Both the position numbers and the translations under genes were made by a program. This document shows, in pieces, positions 25,322 to 45,089 of a stretch of DNA of 64,000 nt; position 1 is the stretch's first letter, and each line of letters starts with the position of its first letter. This DNA comes from Palaemon carinicauda (lineage: Eukaryota > Arthropoda > Malacostraca > Decapoda > Palaemonidae), in the NCBI RefSeq assembly GCF_036898095.1, contig NC_090739.1:69600727-69664726 (forward strand), given 5' to 3'. Under the pieces are notes generated by a model. The model was not told the DNA's origin. It saw only the letters and a program-made list of their open reading frames with translations, and did no database searches.

Positions 25322-25802
25322 GAATACCTCGGGCTCCTAGTTGGACAAGTAGCAGATGGTTGAGGGCATGGGTTACCCGGGTTGAGACTGGGATGAAAGA
25401 GTATGTCTGATATTTTCCTTTCTTCATCTTCTCCTCCCTTGGGGTACAGCAACATGGGTCCCTCTGCAAGCTGGTTTCAACCTCTGCAGGTAATTATCAC
25501 TTTCCTTGTGTTGCCTAGTATAGTCATAAATCAATATACTGTACACGTCCCCATTGCTTCCAGCGAAGTAAGCAATGGGAAATGTTTTGGTTTACTTCCC
25601 ATATATAACTCGGAATGCGTTCATACAAGACGTGCATACGTCTCATGATAAATGAATTGCTCGGGCTGCTATCATACTTACTTTGTATGTTTAGCGAGGT
25701 GTCAAGGTTTTCCCTAGACCACAGTCATATACTGTACTAGGTAAACCCGGGTCAATGTCCATGCCAGAAATAGGACTTCTACCCTCCTAAGAGTGAGTCA
25801 AC

Positions 25803-26174
25803 CACATAAATAATGTAAAGTTTGTTAGTATGGGAACAAATGACAAATTCGGAGATAATTTGTATTTTTCCCTAACTAATACAAACCTGTAGTTACAGTA
25901 CAGTATATATATAAATTGACCTGCCATCACCTGTCCCCCAGAAGTCCTGCTTGCAATAAAAAAGTGACGCAGCTCACGGCTGTGAGAGTATATTTAGAGG
26001 CAGCTGGATAACCCCCAGCCACCCCCAGCCTACCCATTCAAGTGGTTAGGCAGGGTTGCCACCTCACAGTTTTAGTCTAATGGCTACCTTCCAGCTTTGT
26101 CGAAAGATAATCCACATAAATAACTACAGGTTTGTATTAGTTAAGGAAAAATACAAATTATCTCCGAATTTGTC
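25803..26174 (+). repeat. ICR and right inverted terminal repeat of element D
   Basis: The ICR junction is at 25841/25842. The right ITR runs to 26174 and contains ACAAATT-N7-AATTTGT at 26153-26173. The following genomic bases are ATTTGTTCC, identical to the first bases of the element's left end as read from the ICR. Confidence 0.87.
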
Positions 26175-26739
26175 ATTTGTTCCTATCAGATATCATTAGA
26201 AGCTTTTAACGAAATACGGTACTGGCTATTGCATAAGGTAGTTCTACAGTTTCTATGTGAAGACTTTTACCCTGTTTTTGTAAAATTGTCCATGACGCCT
26301 ACATTAACACTGCTAGAGTTAACCTTACAGAAGCTAGTGGCTGAGCTTTGCCAGCAGATGAAGCACATTGTTATCCGAACCATAATGCAAATGATCGACT
26401 TTAGTTGAAACTTCATTCGCTCCATCAAGATTTGTGAATCTTACAATATGCCACGCCAAACAAATGGTATCCACATAATTATGTAAAACTAGATTCTTTA
26501 TGAGTGCTCACCTTTGTGAGTATAGGGATGGGATATCAAAATCTAGACTGCCAACTAGGTCTTCTGCGTCACAATTTACTGTAGTTGTTTAAAAAGGTGA
26601 CTAGGATTGCAAGAATGCTAAGGTTTAACAGCAGACAGGTCTAAAGTAACTGAATAGTTGGAGGATCTGTAAGAGGATTTTGAATTTGTAACGTGCAGAG
26701 AATTTCTAGAACCCTTAATGAAAGAACGGATTTTGAGCG

Positions 26740-26920
26740 AAGCGAAAAATCTATTTTTGGGTGAGATAGCCATGTTGTCCTGGTGGAAGGTTCCTATAGG
26801 TAGCTTTCTCAAGGATATTTGGCTACAGTGATATTCCCAGAGGATTAACCTAGCCAGATATCCCTGAGAAAGCTACCTATAGGAACCTTCCATCAGGACG
26901 ACATGGCTTGAGCCCAAAAA
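26740..26920. repeat. Long imperfect hairpin with a DIRS-end-like arm
   Basis: The arm at about 26764-26823 (with GGAAGGTTCCTATAGGTAGC) is the reverse complement of about 26851-26910, with a short loop of about 30 bp. The left edge reads AAAAATCTATTTTTGGGTGAG, and its inverse is similar to AGAAATAGATTTTTCCTTCG at about 35494. It may be the terminal part of a separate mobile family. Confidence 0.75.
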
Positions 26921-28249
26921 AGTACTATTAACACTAGACTCAACTTAGGTTCAGAATTACTGCTTTTAATCAAGGATTTACTGAACTTCTGAATTTTAAC
27001 AATAGGAAACTAGCGATGTCAAGAGCTTTTGAAGCTCATCACTATCGAAAGTTGACTGATTATGTGAATTACATACCTAAAGGTGAAGGTGTATCATTAT
27101 AATCACCATCCCTACTAAAATCAACTAGCCTAGTCTTTTGCGGATTTAACTTGACAGGCAACCATTGAAGCATACTTTTCCATGAGCCAAGCACACTTCT
27201 TAAAATTGTTAATTAAATCACAGTAGGGTCTTTGAGACAATACATAGAGAATGCAGATCGTGATCTCCCAGGAAGACTCCCAAGGGAAGGCTTGTTAATA
27301 TGGTGTAATAGGCAAACATTCTGGAGAAAGTCTGAAGTAAACCTTGATGATAGAGAAAATTGAAAGGAAAAAGACTCTGGCATGTTAATATAAGGATTAT
27401 TACAATATTCTACTAGAATATTCTGTTCTGTATCAAAGGCATGTGTTTACTATATTTTTCAATTTTTTTTATGGATAAATGTCTATTAAAGCAAGTTTTA
27501 GAGATGAATGACTGTGAACATCAGAGCAGGTTAATAGAAACCCCTGTAATTGTCCATTATGGAATGCATGTTTGAATAATTTAATGGTGCTGCATTGTAG
27601 ATCAAACTACAGAAATATTCTGTCACTATTCCAAAATTTTGTCTGTTGGCTCTTCTTGTTAATAATACCGAACATAATACAATATGCTATCATTTTATAA
27701 CAAACCACATTACAGTACTTACAATTAGCTCACATTTTTAGTAGAAAATTTGTCCAGATGGTGCAATCTCTCTGTACAAAGGATCCAATCAATACTACGC
27801 ATGCAAGGGCAGATCATCATGTTCGTGGCCGATTGAAAAGCCAAGATGGATTTTTTAAGATGGTCACCAAATTAGTCACCCCAAGTTAATGTTTTCCTTA
27901 CAAGTATTTGTAGTTGTTGTTCTATTTGCATGATCTGGATATGGATTCTTAGATTTTCAAGCCTACTGAAGTATATTTTAATGTTTATAAAGCTAAATGA
28001 CTTTTTTCAAGATTTTATGTTTATAAAGCAAAGAAAATTTTTCAAGATTTTACTGTTTCATCAAGATGGCAACCAGACTGTCCATTTTTCATTTCATTAG
28101 CTTTATTCTACAATATGCAAACCATGCTATAAGTCCTCCAGCTGCTACTGCTCACATATGCAGCTGCAGAGTGATGTGCAGGGGAGCACTGACTTGTAGA
28201 GCATTAGCATCTTCCTTTGCAGCCTTTTTTTACAGGAACACTGTCAGTT
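26921..28249. other. Intergenic sequence without recognisable gene
   Basis: AT-rich. I see no coding or repeat structure that I can name. Confidence 0.5.
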
Positions 28250-30150
28250 ACTGACAGCTTGCTGCAATAGGGGGTAGATGTCCAACATATATTTGCCATG
28301 TCTATCCTTTCTGTATCCACCCTCTTTCAGCTGGACTACTTGTGTCTGGATTGGAGATAGTTGCCTGGCCCCAGATGATCCTAACCTCATAGGCCGTACA
28401 CTGTATTCTCTGAAGGCTGCCTGTGTTGGTGAAATCGAGTTTTATGTCCTCTGTTTGAGGGCAAAGAGATCTAGTCTTAATTATCCACACTAGTTCCTGC
28501 ATTTGATCTGTCGTACATGAGGACAATAAATCTCTCAAGCCTCTGCAGGTCAACCTCATGAATCAATGTTGATGCTGGTGAGATTAGTGAATGTTTTAGA
28601 AACATTATCAAATACATTCTAAGTCTGCCATGCAGATATCTTCCCTTTTCTATGGAATGTAGATGTGATGTCATGCCCAGTGAACTTCTTGAAAAATGGG
28701 ATCCTCTAACTTTCTCAATCCTTACTGCAGAAACTAGCTCATGAACTAGAATCCATCGAATCTTTGTCTCTTTGGCCTAAAAGCAATCCACCTTTTCTCA
28801 AGACCTATTTCCTGTAAGGGAGGTAGCACAGATATTGTTATGGCTAAAACTTCTGTCATTGGTCTTTGTAATAATAGACTATCTCATCAGTTGTTGCATC
28901 CCTGCCATATACAAATATTTGAATGTTGGCTTCCTCATGACAACTTGAAGACACTGAATTTAGACTTCATAGCATTTTCTTATCTGCAAAGATGTGAAAT
29001 ATCTTAGTTTTGTTGCTTCTGTCACAAAGAAAGTTTTGCCATTTAGCTGGGTTTTTACTTGTTCCTGTCATTCTTCTGCTCCCTTGTCACCTTTTTGACC
29101 TCGTCTTGAATTTCAGACTTGACTTCTTGTGTACATCAAAGACTACGTCCAGCGCCTTGTACCTGGCGCCATAGTATTCCACTTTTTGGATAATAATTTC
29201 TTTGTATAGTCATAAAAATGTCTTTGAAGTTTATGGGGATAAGGCATTGATAATTGTTGATCCATCTCCCTTTGGTTCTCTGTCTGGATGTTCACTTATG
29301 TTTCAATAGTTTCCACCAGCTGTGATGTTGGACACATGTGAAGCTTACCACTGTCACTGAATGATGCAGGGTGTGTCTTGGTATCATGCTTGAAGAATTT
29401 TTGCAAGTCACACCGCCTGTTATGGCAGAAATGAACATTCATGAGAGTAACTGACAGTCTTCTTTCAGGACTGTCTCCTAAGAAGTTATCTGGGCCTATT
29501 CTTGTGTGAAGAAATAAATGTTTTTATTGACTGTAAAATAGAAAGGACTGTCATTTTCAACCTCTAGTCCTTCCATGAAGGATTTGAACTGCTTGTTGCC
29601 CTGCCAGTGAGGTGTAGCTACCATTTCAGATAGTTGGGTCTGCTATGTTCTTCATGTCTAGCACCAGCAGGTCAGCTGGATCCTTAGGGAATGAAATTTC
29701 CATCTTCTGCATTATTGCAGAGAGTGGTGTCTTCTGCTGTAGGTTGCATCTTTCATACCAGATATGGCCTCGTATTTAGCTAAAAGACCACTAACTCTGG
29801 GTCCAGCAACCATCCACCTACAAAATGCTGACTTATCTAACGTCAACCCAATTGCTCCTGTGTCACCTTTGATCACTATATTATTTTTCTTGTGGATGAC
29901 AGAGTTCCTTTTGTGAAATGCCCTGGCCACATCTGAATGTTGATGATCAACTGACATCATATCGCTGGTGAATTAGGATCCATCATGCATATTTGACATT
30001 TTGTTCACAAAAAAGTAAGTTACCAAGTCTGAAAGTACTTCATAGTACAATTTGAAGTTGCCTAATCTAAAGAAGCAGATTAAGGTGAATATGGACAGCT
30101 CCATGTCCAGCACCAGATTCCAGAACTGGAATTGCTGGCTCTCTTTCCTT
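28250..30150 (-). pseudogene. Decayed ORF of an uncharacterised repetitive invertebrate protein family
   Basis: Reading the minus strand from about 30150 down gives, in shifting frames, blocks in the order I know from a large uncharacterised ORF family that is repeated in invertebrate genomes. The blocks are IHKKNNIVIKGDTGAIGLT and FCRWMVAGPRVSGLL (29960-29712), DPADLLVLDMKNIAD (about 29700-29640), KWQNFLCDRSNKTKIF (about 29065-29000), SCHEEANI (about 28940), FTGHDIT (about 28685), LERFIVLMYDRSN (about 28545-28505) and a last block ending IIWGQA and AERGWIQKG (about 28395-28302). Many stops and frame changes show it is dead. Its function is unknown. The family assignment is from memory of the motif order. 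Confidence 0.6.
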
Positions 30151-30367
30151 ACTTATTCTCACCAGTTCTCAAATGTTTTATTTGATATGCCAGGCTTTTC
30201 AGAGTAGTAATCATAGTGTCTATTTTAGAAGTTTGTATAAGCTGCCTGCAGTGATCTGGTGTGCTTGTCTTGTCCTGGTGATACTGGATATAGACAGGGA
30301 TGACTGCTGTACCAATTTAGGTCACCTCTGCTTCCACAATAGCACTGGTCCAACCCCCCTGACACAC

Positions 30368-35380
<5,013 letters not shown>

Positions 35381-35530
35381 GAACTGGGTTTATTCCTGGC
35401 ATTCCATGCAACTTTTTCTCTGGTATTTTTAGCAGTATTTATACCTTAGAAATGGTGCTATAAGGAGCATTTCACTGGGCGACACAGGTCCCTTGCCCAG
35501 AAATAGATTTTTCCTTCGTCAAAATCCCTT
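35381..35530. repeat. Fragment of an interspersed repeat terminus
   Basis: The tract ends with CCCAGAAATAGATTTTTCC and TTCGTCAAAATCC, which closely resembles the inverse of the left edge of the 26740 hairpin. The shared word and its AT-rich character recall the right ends of the DIRS elements here. The repeat family is not identified. Confidence 0.45.
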
Positions 35531-38820
<3,290 letters not shown>

Positions 38821-39012
38821 ACTATAGTAATACTTTGTCATTGCATCTTTTTAAATTTTTCTTAGTATAAAACATACATATTGGCAGGGACAAGAATTTT
38901 TATAGCTATTTTTTTGGTTCGTTGATGTTTACTAGTAATTTTTAGCTTGCCAATTTCTTTCTCTTATTTTTTAATTTATAATTTCAGTACAGTACAGCAG
39001 ATATTAAATTAT

Positions 39013-39203
39013 ATTTGTTCCAACACAGATACAAACCTGGAGTTATAGTGTATTACTTTCGGCGCAGCTGAAAGACGAGCCATGATAATTTTAGTGAGGG
39101 ATAACTACCCCATCCGCTAGTTAGCGGGTGTTGGGGGGTGGAGTAGACTGGCTACCCTGCTCACTCACACCTCTCGGCTGAGTAACCACTTTACTTTTTG
39201 GCT
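39013..39203 (+). repeat. Left inverted terminal repeat of element E
   Basis: Reverse complement of about 46587-46770 with few changes; shared words include CATGATAATTTTAGTGAGGG and CTCTCGGCTGAGTAACCACT. Confidence 0.88.
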
Positions 39204-39756
39204 TGGTAGAGGACGGACATGCTGCCTTTCTCTCCCGCAAAGACTTGCCTTGATGTTTTTTGTTTATTTTTTATTTTTATTTTTTTTGTTTTTCTTGTGT
39301 GTTTTCAGTTATCTTACATATATATGAGTGTATATATGTATAAATGGAAATATACGATGTTAGATACGTGTAACTTTAATTGCTGTTAACATCGTATCCC
39401 ACTGCCTCCGCCATAAGGAGTTGTCATTGCCGCTCTACCCTGCAACTGATGGTCGGCATGTTCTCAACACTGCCGTGTGTTTGTTTCATTACTTAAAGTG
39501 TATAACAGTTCATCTCCCTTTCGAGGAATTATCTTACAAGGAAGGTGACTTATTCCCCAAATAGTGTATTTTGTGCAACGGAGCATGAATTGTAATTGAT
39601 AACAACTTCCTTTTTTTCACAGGTAACAGCAACGTAGAACACAAGGCCGAGTGCTACGGCCGCCCTGTTTGTTATCCTGCGCTCCATGTGGTAGCTCGTG
39701 AGCTGCTGTTATTACAAGGTAGCATTCGCTGTCAACCTTCAACTTGATGTTCCCCT

Positions 39757-39762
<6 letters not shown>

Positions 39763-39811
<49 letters not shown>
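39763..39811. repeat. (GA)n microsatellite in element E
   Basis: About 48 bp of GA repeats at the start of the repeat-rich gag region. Confidence 0.95.
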
Positions 39812-39813
<2 letters not shown>

Positions 39814-39837
39814 TTTTTTCTTAGGCTACGTCCTCTT

Positions 39838-40260
39838 TCGGGAGGAGTTCTCTCTGGTTCGCGAGAGAGATTTTTATGCCTACGCTTTTTTCCCCTAGAG
39901 CTGGGAGAAAGCTTGCCTTAGGCAATATTCTCCTTTGGGAGGAGTTCTCTCTCGTTCGCGAGAGAGAGTTTCTTACGCCTACGCTTTTTTCCCATAGAGA
40001 TGGGAGAAAGCTTGCCTTAGGCAATATTCTCCTTTGGGAGGAGTTCTCTCTCGTTCGCGAGAGAGAGTTTCTTACGCCCACGCTTTTTTCCCATAGAGCT
40101 GGGAGAAAGCTTGTTTTAGGCGATGTCCTTCTTCGGGAGGACTTCACTCTCGTTCGCGAGAGAGAGATTATTAAGCCTACGCTTTATTCCCATAGAGCTG
40201 GGAGAAAGCTTGTCTTAGGCGATCTTCTTCGGGAGAACTTCCCTCTCGTTCGCAAGAAAT
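39838..40260 (+). repeat. About 98-bp tandem repeat in element E
   Basis: Five diverged copies start at about 39841, 39938, 40037, 40136 and 40232, spaced 96-99 bp. Each has GGAGGAGTTCTCTCTCGTTCG followed by GAGAGAGA and then GAGCTGGGAGAAAGCTTG. The sequence CTCGTTCGCGAGAG inside each copy is itself a hairpin. Confidence 0.9.
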
Positions 40261-40760
40261 AACTTGTAGGAGCTTGCTGATCCACCAGGGACGGTGGCAG
40301 AGCTTTCTCCGAAGCAGGTTATCCCTTCGGGGGAACGAGTCTCTCGTCCTCGAGAGAAGACCGCCTCTGGGCATCGGCGGTCCCCCGTTACGCTTATGGT
40401 TCTCCTTCAGGGGTGGAGCGAGAGCCTTCTCTTAAGCGACATTCTCCTTCAGGAGAACAAAACTCATATGCGGAGGTGTTATCTTGAACCTGCTGGTTCT
40501 CCTTGATCCTTCGGGGTCGCGTTCGATCACCCTTTGGGCTGGCATGATCGTTGAGCCTTTGGGCTCTCGTCATGTTGATCCTGCGGGTTCTCATGACAGT
40601 AGGAGTCCTTTGGAACTCCGCTTGAAACATTCGGGTTTCAGTTATGCTGAACCTTTGGGCTCTCGTATCGATGGTAACGTTGAGCCTTCGGGAACTTGTG
40701 CCATCATTCACGCTGACCTTTCGGGGTCTCGTGACAGAGTAACCTCGGTTCCTTGTTATG

Positions 40761-41290
40761 CTGATCCTTCGGGGTCTCGTAACATTAGTTATGCAGAAAC
40801 CTTGGGCTCTCATAACTTTAGTCACTCTGACACTTCGGTGTTTTGTGACAGGGAAACTTAGGTTTCTCGTTGCGCTGACCCTTCGGGGTCTCGTAACATT
40901 AGTTACGCTGAACCCTTGGGCTCTCGTAACTTTAGTCACTCTAACACTCCGGTGTGTTGTGACAGGGAAACTGCGGTTTCTCGTTACGCTGACCCTTCGG
41001 GGTCTCGTAACATTAGTTATGTTAATCCCTAGGGCTCTCGTAACTTTAGTCACTGACACTTCGGTGTGTTGTGACTGGGAAACTTCGGTTTCTCATTACG
41101 CTGACCCTCGTTACGCTGACCCTTCGGGGTCTCATAACATAAGTTACGCAGAACCCTTGGGCTCTCATAACTTTAGTCACTCCGACACTTCGGTGTTTAA
41201 TGACAGGGAAACTTCAGTTTCTCGTTGCGCTGACCCTTCGGGTTCACGCAACACAGGTCACGCTGAATTTTCGGGTTCTCGTGACCAGAG
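40761..41290 (+). repeat. About 114-bp tandem repeat in element E gag region
   Basis: Copies start at about 40761, 40875, 40989, 41115 and 41230. In one frame a unit reads DPSGSRNISYAE, then LGSHNFSHSDTSVF and CDRET, about 38 codons. The near-multiple-of-three period suggests that it arose inside a coding gag region. Single-base changes now break the frame between some units. Confidence 0.88.
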
Positions 41291-41504
41291 TCGTTCTTTT
41301 TATGACAGAGAGTTTTCTTTGATCGTTCGCGCTCGCACAACACAAGCTATCGTTAACCTTCGGGTGAGCGTAGCAGTGAGTTCTCTCACCAACCTATGAG
41401 CTCTCGCACGCACGACCAAGTTGGCGCGCATGGCCAAATTGACGCGCACGGCCGTGTTGGCGTGCGCAAGCAAAATGGCGATCATGGCGCGCGGGTTCAT
41501 CCTA

Positions 41505-41660
41505 TGGTGCGCCATATGCGCAAACATCCTGTTGCTCGCCATGCGCGCGAACATCCTGTGGCGCGCCATGCGCGCGAACATCCTACTGCACGCCATGCGC
41601 GCGAGCAACCTTATGCGCGCCAGGTGCGCGAACAACCTCATGCGCTCCACGAGCGCGTTA
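41505..41660 (+). repeat. 30-bp tandem repeat in element E
   Basis: About five copies of a GC-rich unit with GCGCGCCATGCGCGCGAACA, coding an ARHAREHPVA-like decapeptide in one frame. The surrounding 41400-41880 is also rich in GCGCGC words, unusual for this AT-rich window. Confidence 0.85.
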
Positions 41661-42613
41661 AAGATGTGCGCAATCGGGAGGGGCGCGCGCACGAGCTCCC
41701 TTCCGCCTACCAACAGTTCGGCGGAAGAGCGCATGACCATATTGGTGCGCATGCACCATTTTGGCGCGCGCAAGATCGGATTGGAACGCACGACCGTATT
41801 GGCGTGCGCGCACGACCGTATTGGCTCGCACGCACGACCAACTTGGCGCGCACGAACAACGAGGTGCACGCAATCGGTTGAAGTTGGCGAACAACTCTTA
41901 TGACCCTTCGGGGTCTCACAACGCAGTTCACGCTGAACCTTTGGGTTCTCGTAATCATAGCCATACTTTTATGACAGAGTTTTTCGGACTCTCGTTGCGC
42001 GAAGTGTTCATGAGTGCACAAGAGGTTTACTTTCATGACAGAGTTTTCAAACTCTCGTCCCGTGAATTGATCGCGCGCGCCCATCGTCACCTAGAGTTTT
42101 ACTCTGATGACAGAGGGATGCCTACTGCCTAAGGGTTTACCAATCTCTACAGGTAACTATGACACAGTTCCTTTGGGTTCTGGTCACGTAACACGATTCC
42201 TGGAAATTCCATCAGGAATCAGCGACAGAGTTCCTGCGGGTTCTCAGCACAACATCCCTTAAGGTCGCGAGAAAGGAATTCACAAGTAGATTCTGAACCC
42301 CTAGGTTCTCATCCGAATCTCTCCGTTTCCGCGATCCAGAGTTTTCTGAAAACTTTATGGTCAACCCTCCCCCCCTCTACGGGATGGGTCTTCCAAAGGT
42401 GTGACTTGATACGTCTCTCTACACTCCCAGCTGATTACTATATCAGCTAGTCTGGTTTCGCCAGCACCGATCCTTTCGTTTTCGAACGAACCACCGTCAT
42501 CTTTCCTCCACCTTCCTACTTTGAGTGGTTTGGTTAGCAGATGGAAATGAGCGGGGAAAGAAAAATACTTTACATTGCAGTTCATTTCCCCTGGCAGGCC
42601 TAGCGAGAAAGCG

Positions 42614-42791
42614 TTCGATGGCAACCCCTTTGGGTAAGCGGTCGATGGCAACCCCTTTGGGTAAGCGGTCGATGGCAACCCCTTTGGGTAAGCGGTCGAT
42701 GGCAACCCCTTTGGGTAAGCGGTCGATGGCAACCCCTTTGGGTAAGCGGTCGATGGCAACCCCTTTGGGTAAGCGGTCGATGGCAATTATG
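42614..42791 (+). repeat. 27-bp minisatellite in element E
   Basis: Six full copies of a 27-bp unit (GTCGATGGCAACCCCTTTGG plus GTAAGCG) start at 42614, 42641, 42668, 42695, 42722 and 42749, with a partial copy from 42776. The copies are almost identical, so the array is young compared with the decayed element around it. Being a multiple of three, it leaves open frames on both strands. Confidence 0.96.
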
Positions 42792-44329
42792 TCTGGCCTT
42801 CTTGAACCAAACCCCCACATACGAGACTTCACCCTTTTTCGGGAGACTGGTTCCTGAGAAGTTTTTACAAAACTTAAATGGTTTTTGTTAAACTTCATGA
42901 AGGCCGTAAGCCTTCCCGGAGCATGCACTCTAGCCAAGACAAAACCCCGAGGTTATTGTCTTAAACTCGGTTCTACCATTTGATGGAGGCAGCCTCCCCC
43001 GTCATTGTACCCTGGGTATAACGACTTGCCTGTTTACACGATAGGCTTCCGAGACTTTTTATTCTATCCTTGCAGGGTTATTGTTTCGAACAATAAGTCC
43101 TGAAGGAACATTGTTAGCCGACGTTAAAGAATGATAGCAACAGTGTGGGCATCTGTTCATTACGTTTACGAACGTTTCAAACCCCGCCCACAGGTAAACA
43201 GTCATCCGTTTCTGTGTAATGAACACTGGCTAGCCCCTCACATAGAGAGGAGGGGTAAACCAAAGGGGAAATGATCGCCTCTATAACTGTATACTGTATT
43301 TTGTTTGAGAATATGTTCGCTCTCATTCAAGAAAATATTACAGTTAGTCAACGATCAATATTCTTTCGGCAATAATGTTACGATTCGTCGCACATACATT
43401 ATTCCCGCAACTGGATTCGTTGCAAACGTTTCCTGGAGGCAGAGAATACGCATGCGCTAGCGCAAATGGACAAGTACATTTATGCGTGCAAGCGATCTTT
43501 CTGCCAATAAGGGCTGTATACATCTTCCAATTAGAACTCCGTCCTATTAAGTTGTATATTTATATCCCTTACTGAAACCAGGTTATTCAGTACATCACTT
43601 GGCTACTTTCCTGTAACCAGACATACGGCATTTACGTTCTGCCTCCTTATAGGCATTTATTTTTTTTTTTTCCCTCCTTTCCCCCGATCGGAAGTCTTAG
43701 TCTCCTAAAAAGGCTTTGGCTGGAAACTTCTCATAAGCATATCTGTTCTCTAGTAGGGAACATTTAATATAATGCTAGTTTACCGATCGGAGACGGAGAA
43801 GTACGGACGTTTTTTGTCCTAAGAAGGAGAAACCTTCGTTACGAACGTTTCCAACGTTCTCCAACTGAGTTCCGGACACGACTTTTAAGTTGAACTACGC
43901 ATGTATGCTTGTCATGCGCACAGTTCGGTGTTACTACTCCGTAGTAGACTTATGCTCTTTACCCACCCAACAATAGATTGAAGATACGTCTCAATCCTCT
44001 CTTGGGTTTGGTTGGATGCGTTCGGTGTTTACCTTACAGTTTCTTGTCCGGAAAGCGATCTCTATCGAGATTCGCTATTATAACGTAAGCTGTACTGATT
44101 AACTGGTTTACCGTTTGGTATCGGTCTTATTCGGCCAACCACACTGGATTAGTGGTAGTTGGAGGGAGAACAGGCTGTTTCCCTTCGCTGCATGGACGTG
44201 CAATTAGTTACACATCTTGACATCATCTCGAGATGTGTTTATTGCTACGCACCCCCCCCCTCACCGCTGGACAGTCCGCGAATGATGGGTGGCAGACGAA
44301 AGCTTCTGCAAAGAGGCCTATCTTCTCGT

Positions 44330-44720
44330 CTTCCCTCTGGATCTGATGCTCTCTTTAATGCATCAAAAGAGAGAGGGGGGTGGGCATATGCCACACCATT
44401 CCATCCTCGTCTGTTGGCCCGATTCAGAAAGGTACCAGCATTCATCTCTCTTAGAGAACCATCTAGCAGTTCGAAGCCTTGGATGGACAGAGGACAACTA
44501 GTTGCCCCCATCTGCTCGCGTCATTCCTGGTATAGGAATGTGCTTGCAAAACCACCCAGATAGTGGGCTCCTAGTGTCTTGGAATCATCTTGTATCCAAC
44601 AAAGTCTTAACTTTGTGGGGTCCCTAACTGTGGTTATGCTCGCAGCGGCCCTGATCTTCAGGCTCCCACTCGACCGTTCCCCAGGCCCTCAAACAAGACG
44701 TATTCCAAAATCGGTGGGGA
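44330..44720 (+). pseudogene. RNase H and DAM remnants of element E
   Basis: In shifting frames the tract resembles the RNase H of B: DALFNASKE against LLFTDASKE, then HSSLLENHLAV against HINGLEMRAV. About 44610-44700 reads LWGSLTV followed by a VMLAAAL stretch at the place of the DAM VDLFA motif and a FRLPLDRSPG stretch. It is heavily mutated and could not encode an enzyme. Confidence 0.5.
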
Positions 44721-44759
44721 AGCCTAGAGGTGTGCCTTGTTTTTTCCCCCCATTTGGTT

Positions 44760-45010
44760 TGGTGAAAAAGTCCTCAGCCAAGTCAGGATAGGCAAGATCT
44801 TATCAATGACTCCAATAGCTTCGCTATGGCATCCCGCAGAATGGTTCCCAGACCTTCTGCAGCCCCTGACGGAGCTCCAATAGCTTCGCTATGGCAACCC
44901 GCAGAAGGGTTCCCGGACCTTCTACAGCTTCTGACGGAGTTCCGAGGGATCTTCCTCCATGGCATGATCTTCCTCCATGGCACGATCTTCTTCCATGGCA
45001 CGATCTTCCA
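44760..45010 (+). repeat. Short tandem duplications in element E
   Basis: A block around CCAATAGCTTCGCTATGGCA with CCGCAGAA is present at about 44811 and again at about 44877 (spacing about 66 bp), followed by three copies of a CTTCCTCCATGGCA(C/T)GAT unit of 18 bp at about 44950-45006. Confidence 0.8.
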
Positions 45011-45089
45011 GGCAGCCACATGCTAACAGTTTCCTAAGCCGTAGCTTTGCTTCGACTTCTCGCCTGGGACGATCCTACACCACCCCTCT

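Larger units (their letters stand above)
40262..44200 (+). pseudogene. Probable gag remnants of element E
   Basis: By position this should be gag and the start of RT. I see Arg/Ser/Gly-rich frames between the repeat arrays but no clean match to the gag cores of B or F. The span 42800-44200 has no motif I can name. The call rests mainly on location within the element. Confidence 0.4.

Noticed and set aside
41300..41903. Overlapping open frames on both strands in the GCGCGC-rich part of element E
   Set aside because: They arise from the 30-bp repeat and self-complementary GCGC words; no domain is seen.
42614..42791. CRISPR-like array
   Set aside because: Direct repeats are contiguous with no spacers, and the context is a eukaryotic retrotransposon.
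42361..42937. Minus-strand proteins of repeated nonapeptides opposite the 27-bp array
   Set aside because: The unit length of 27 bp keeps all frames open; no evidence for translation on that strand.
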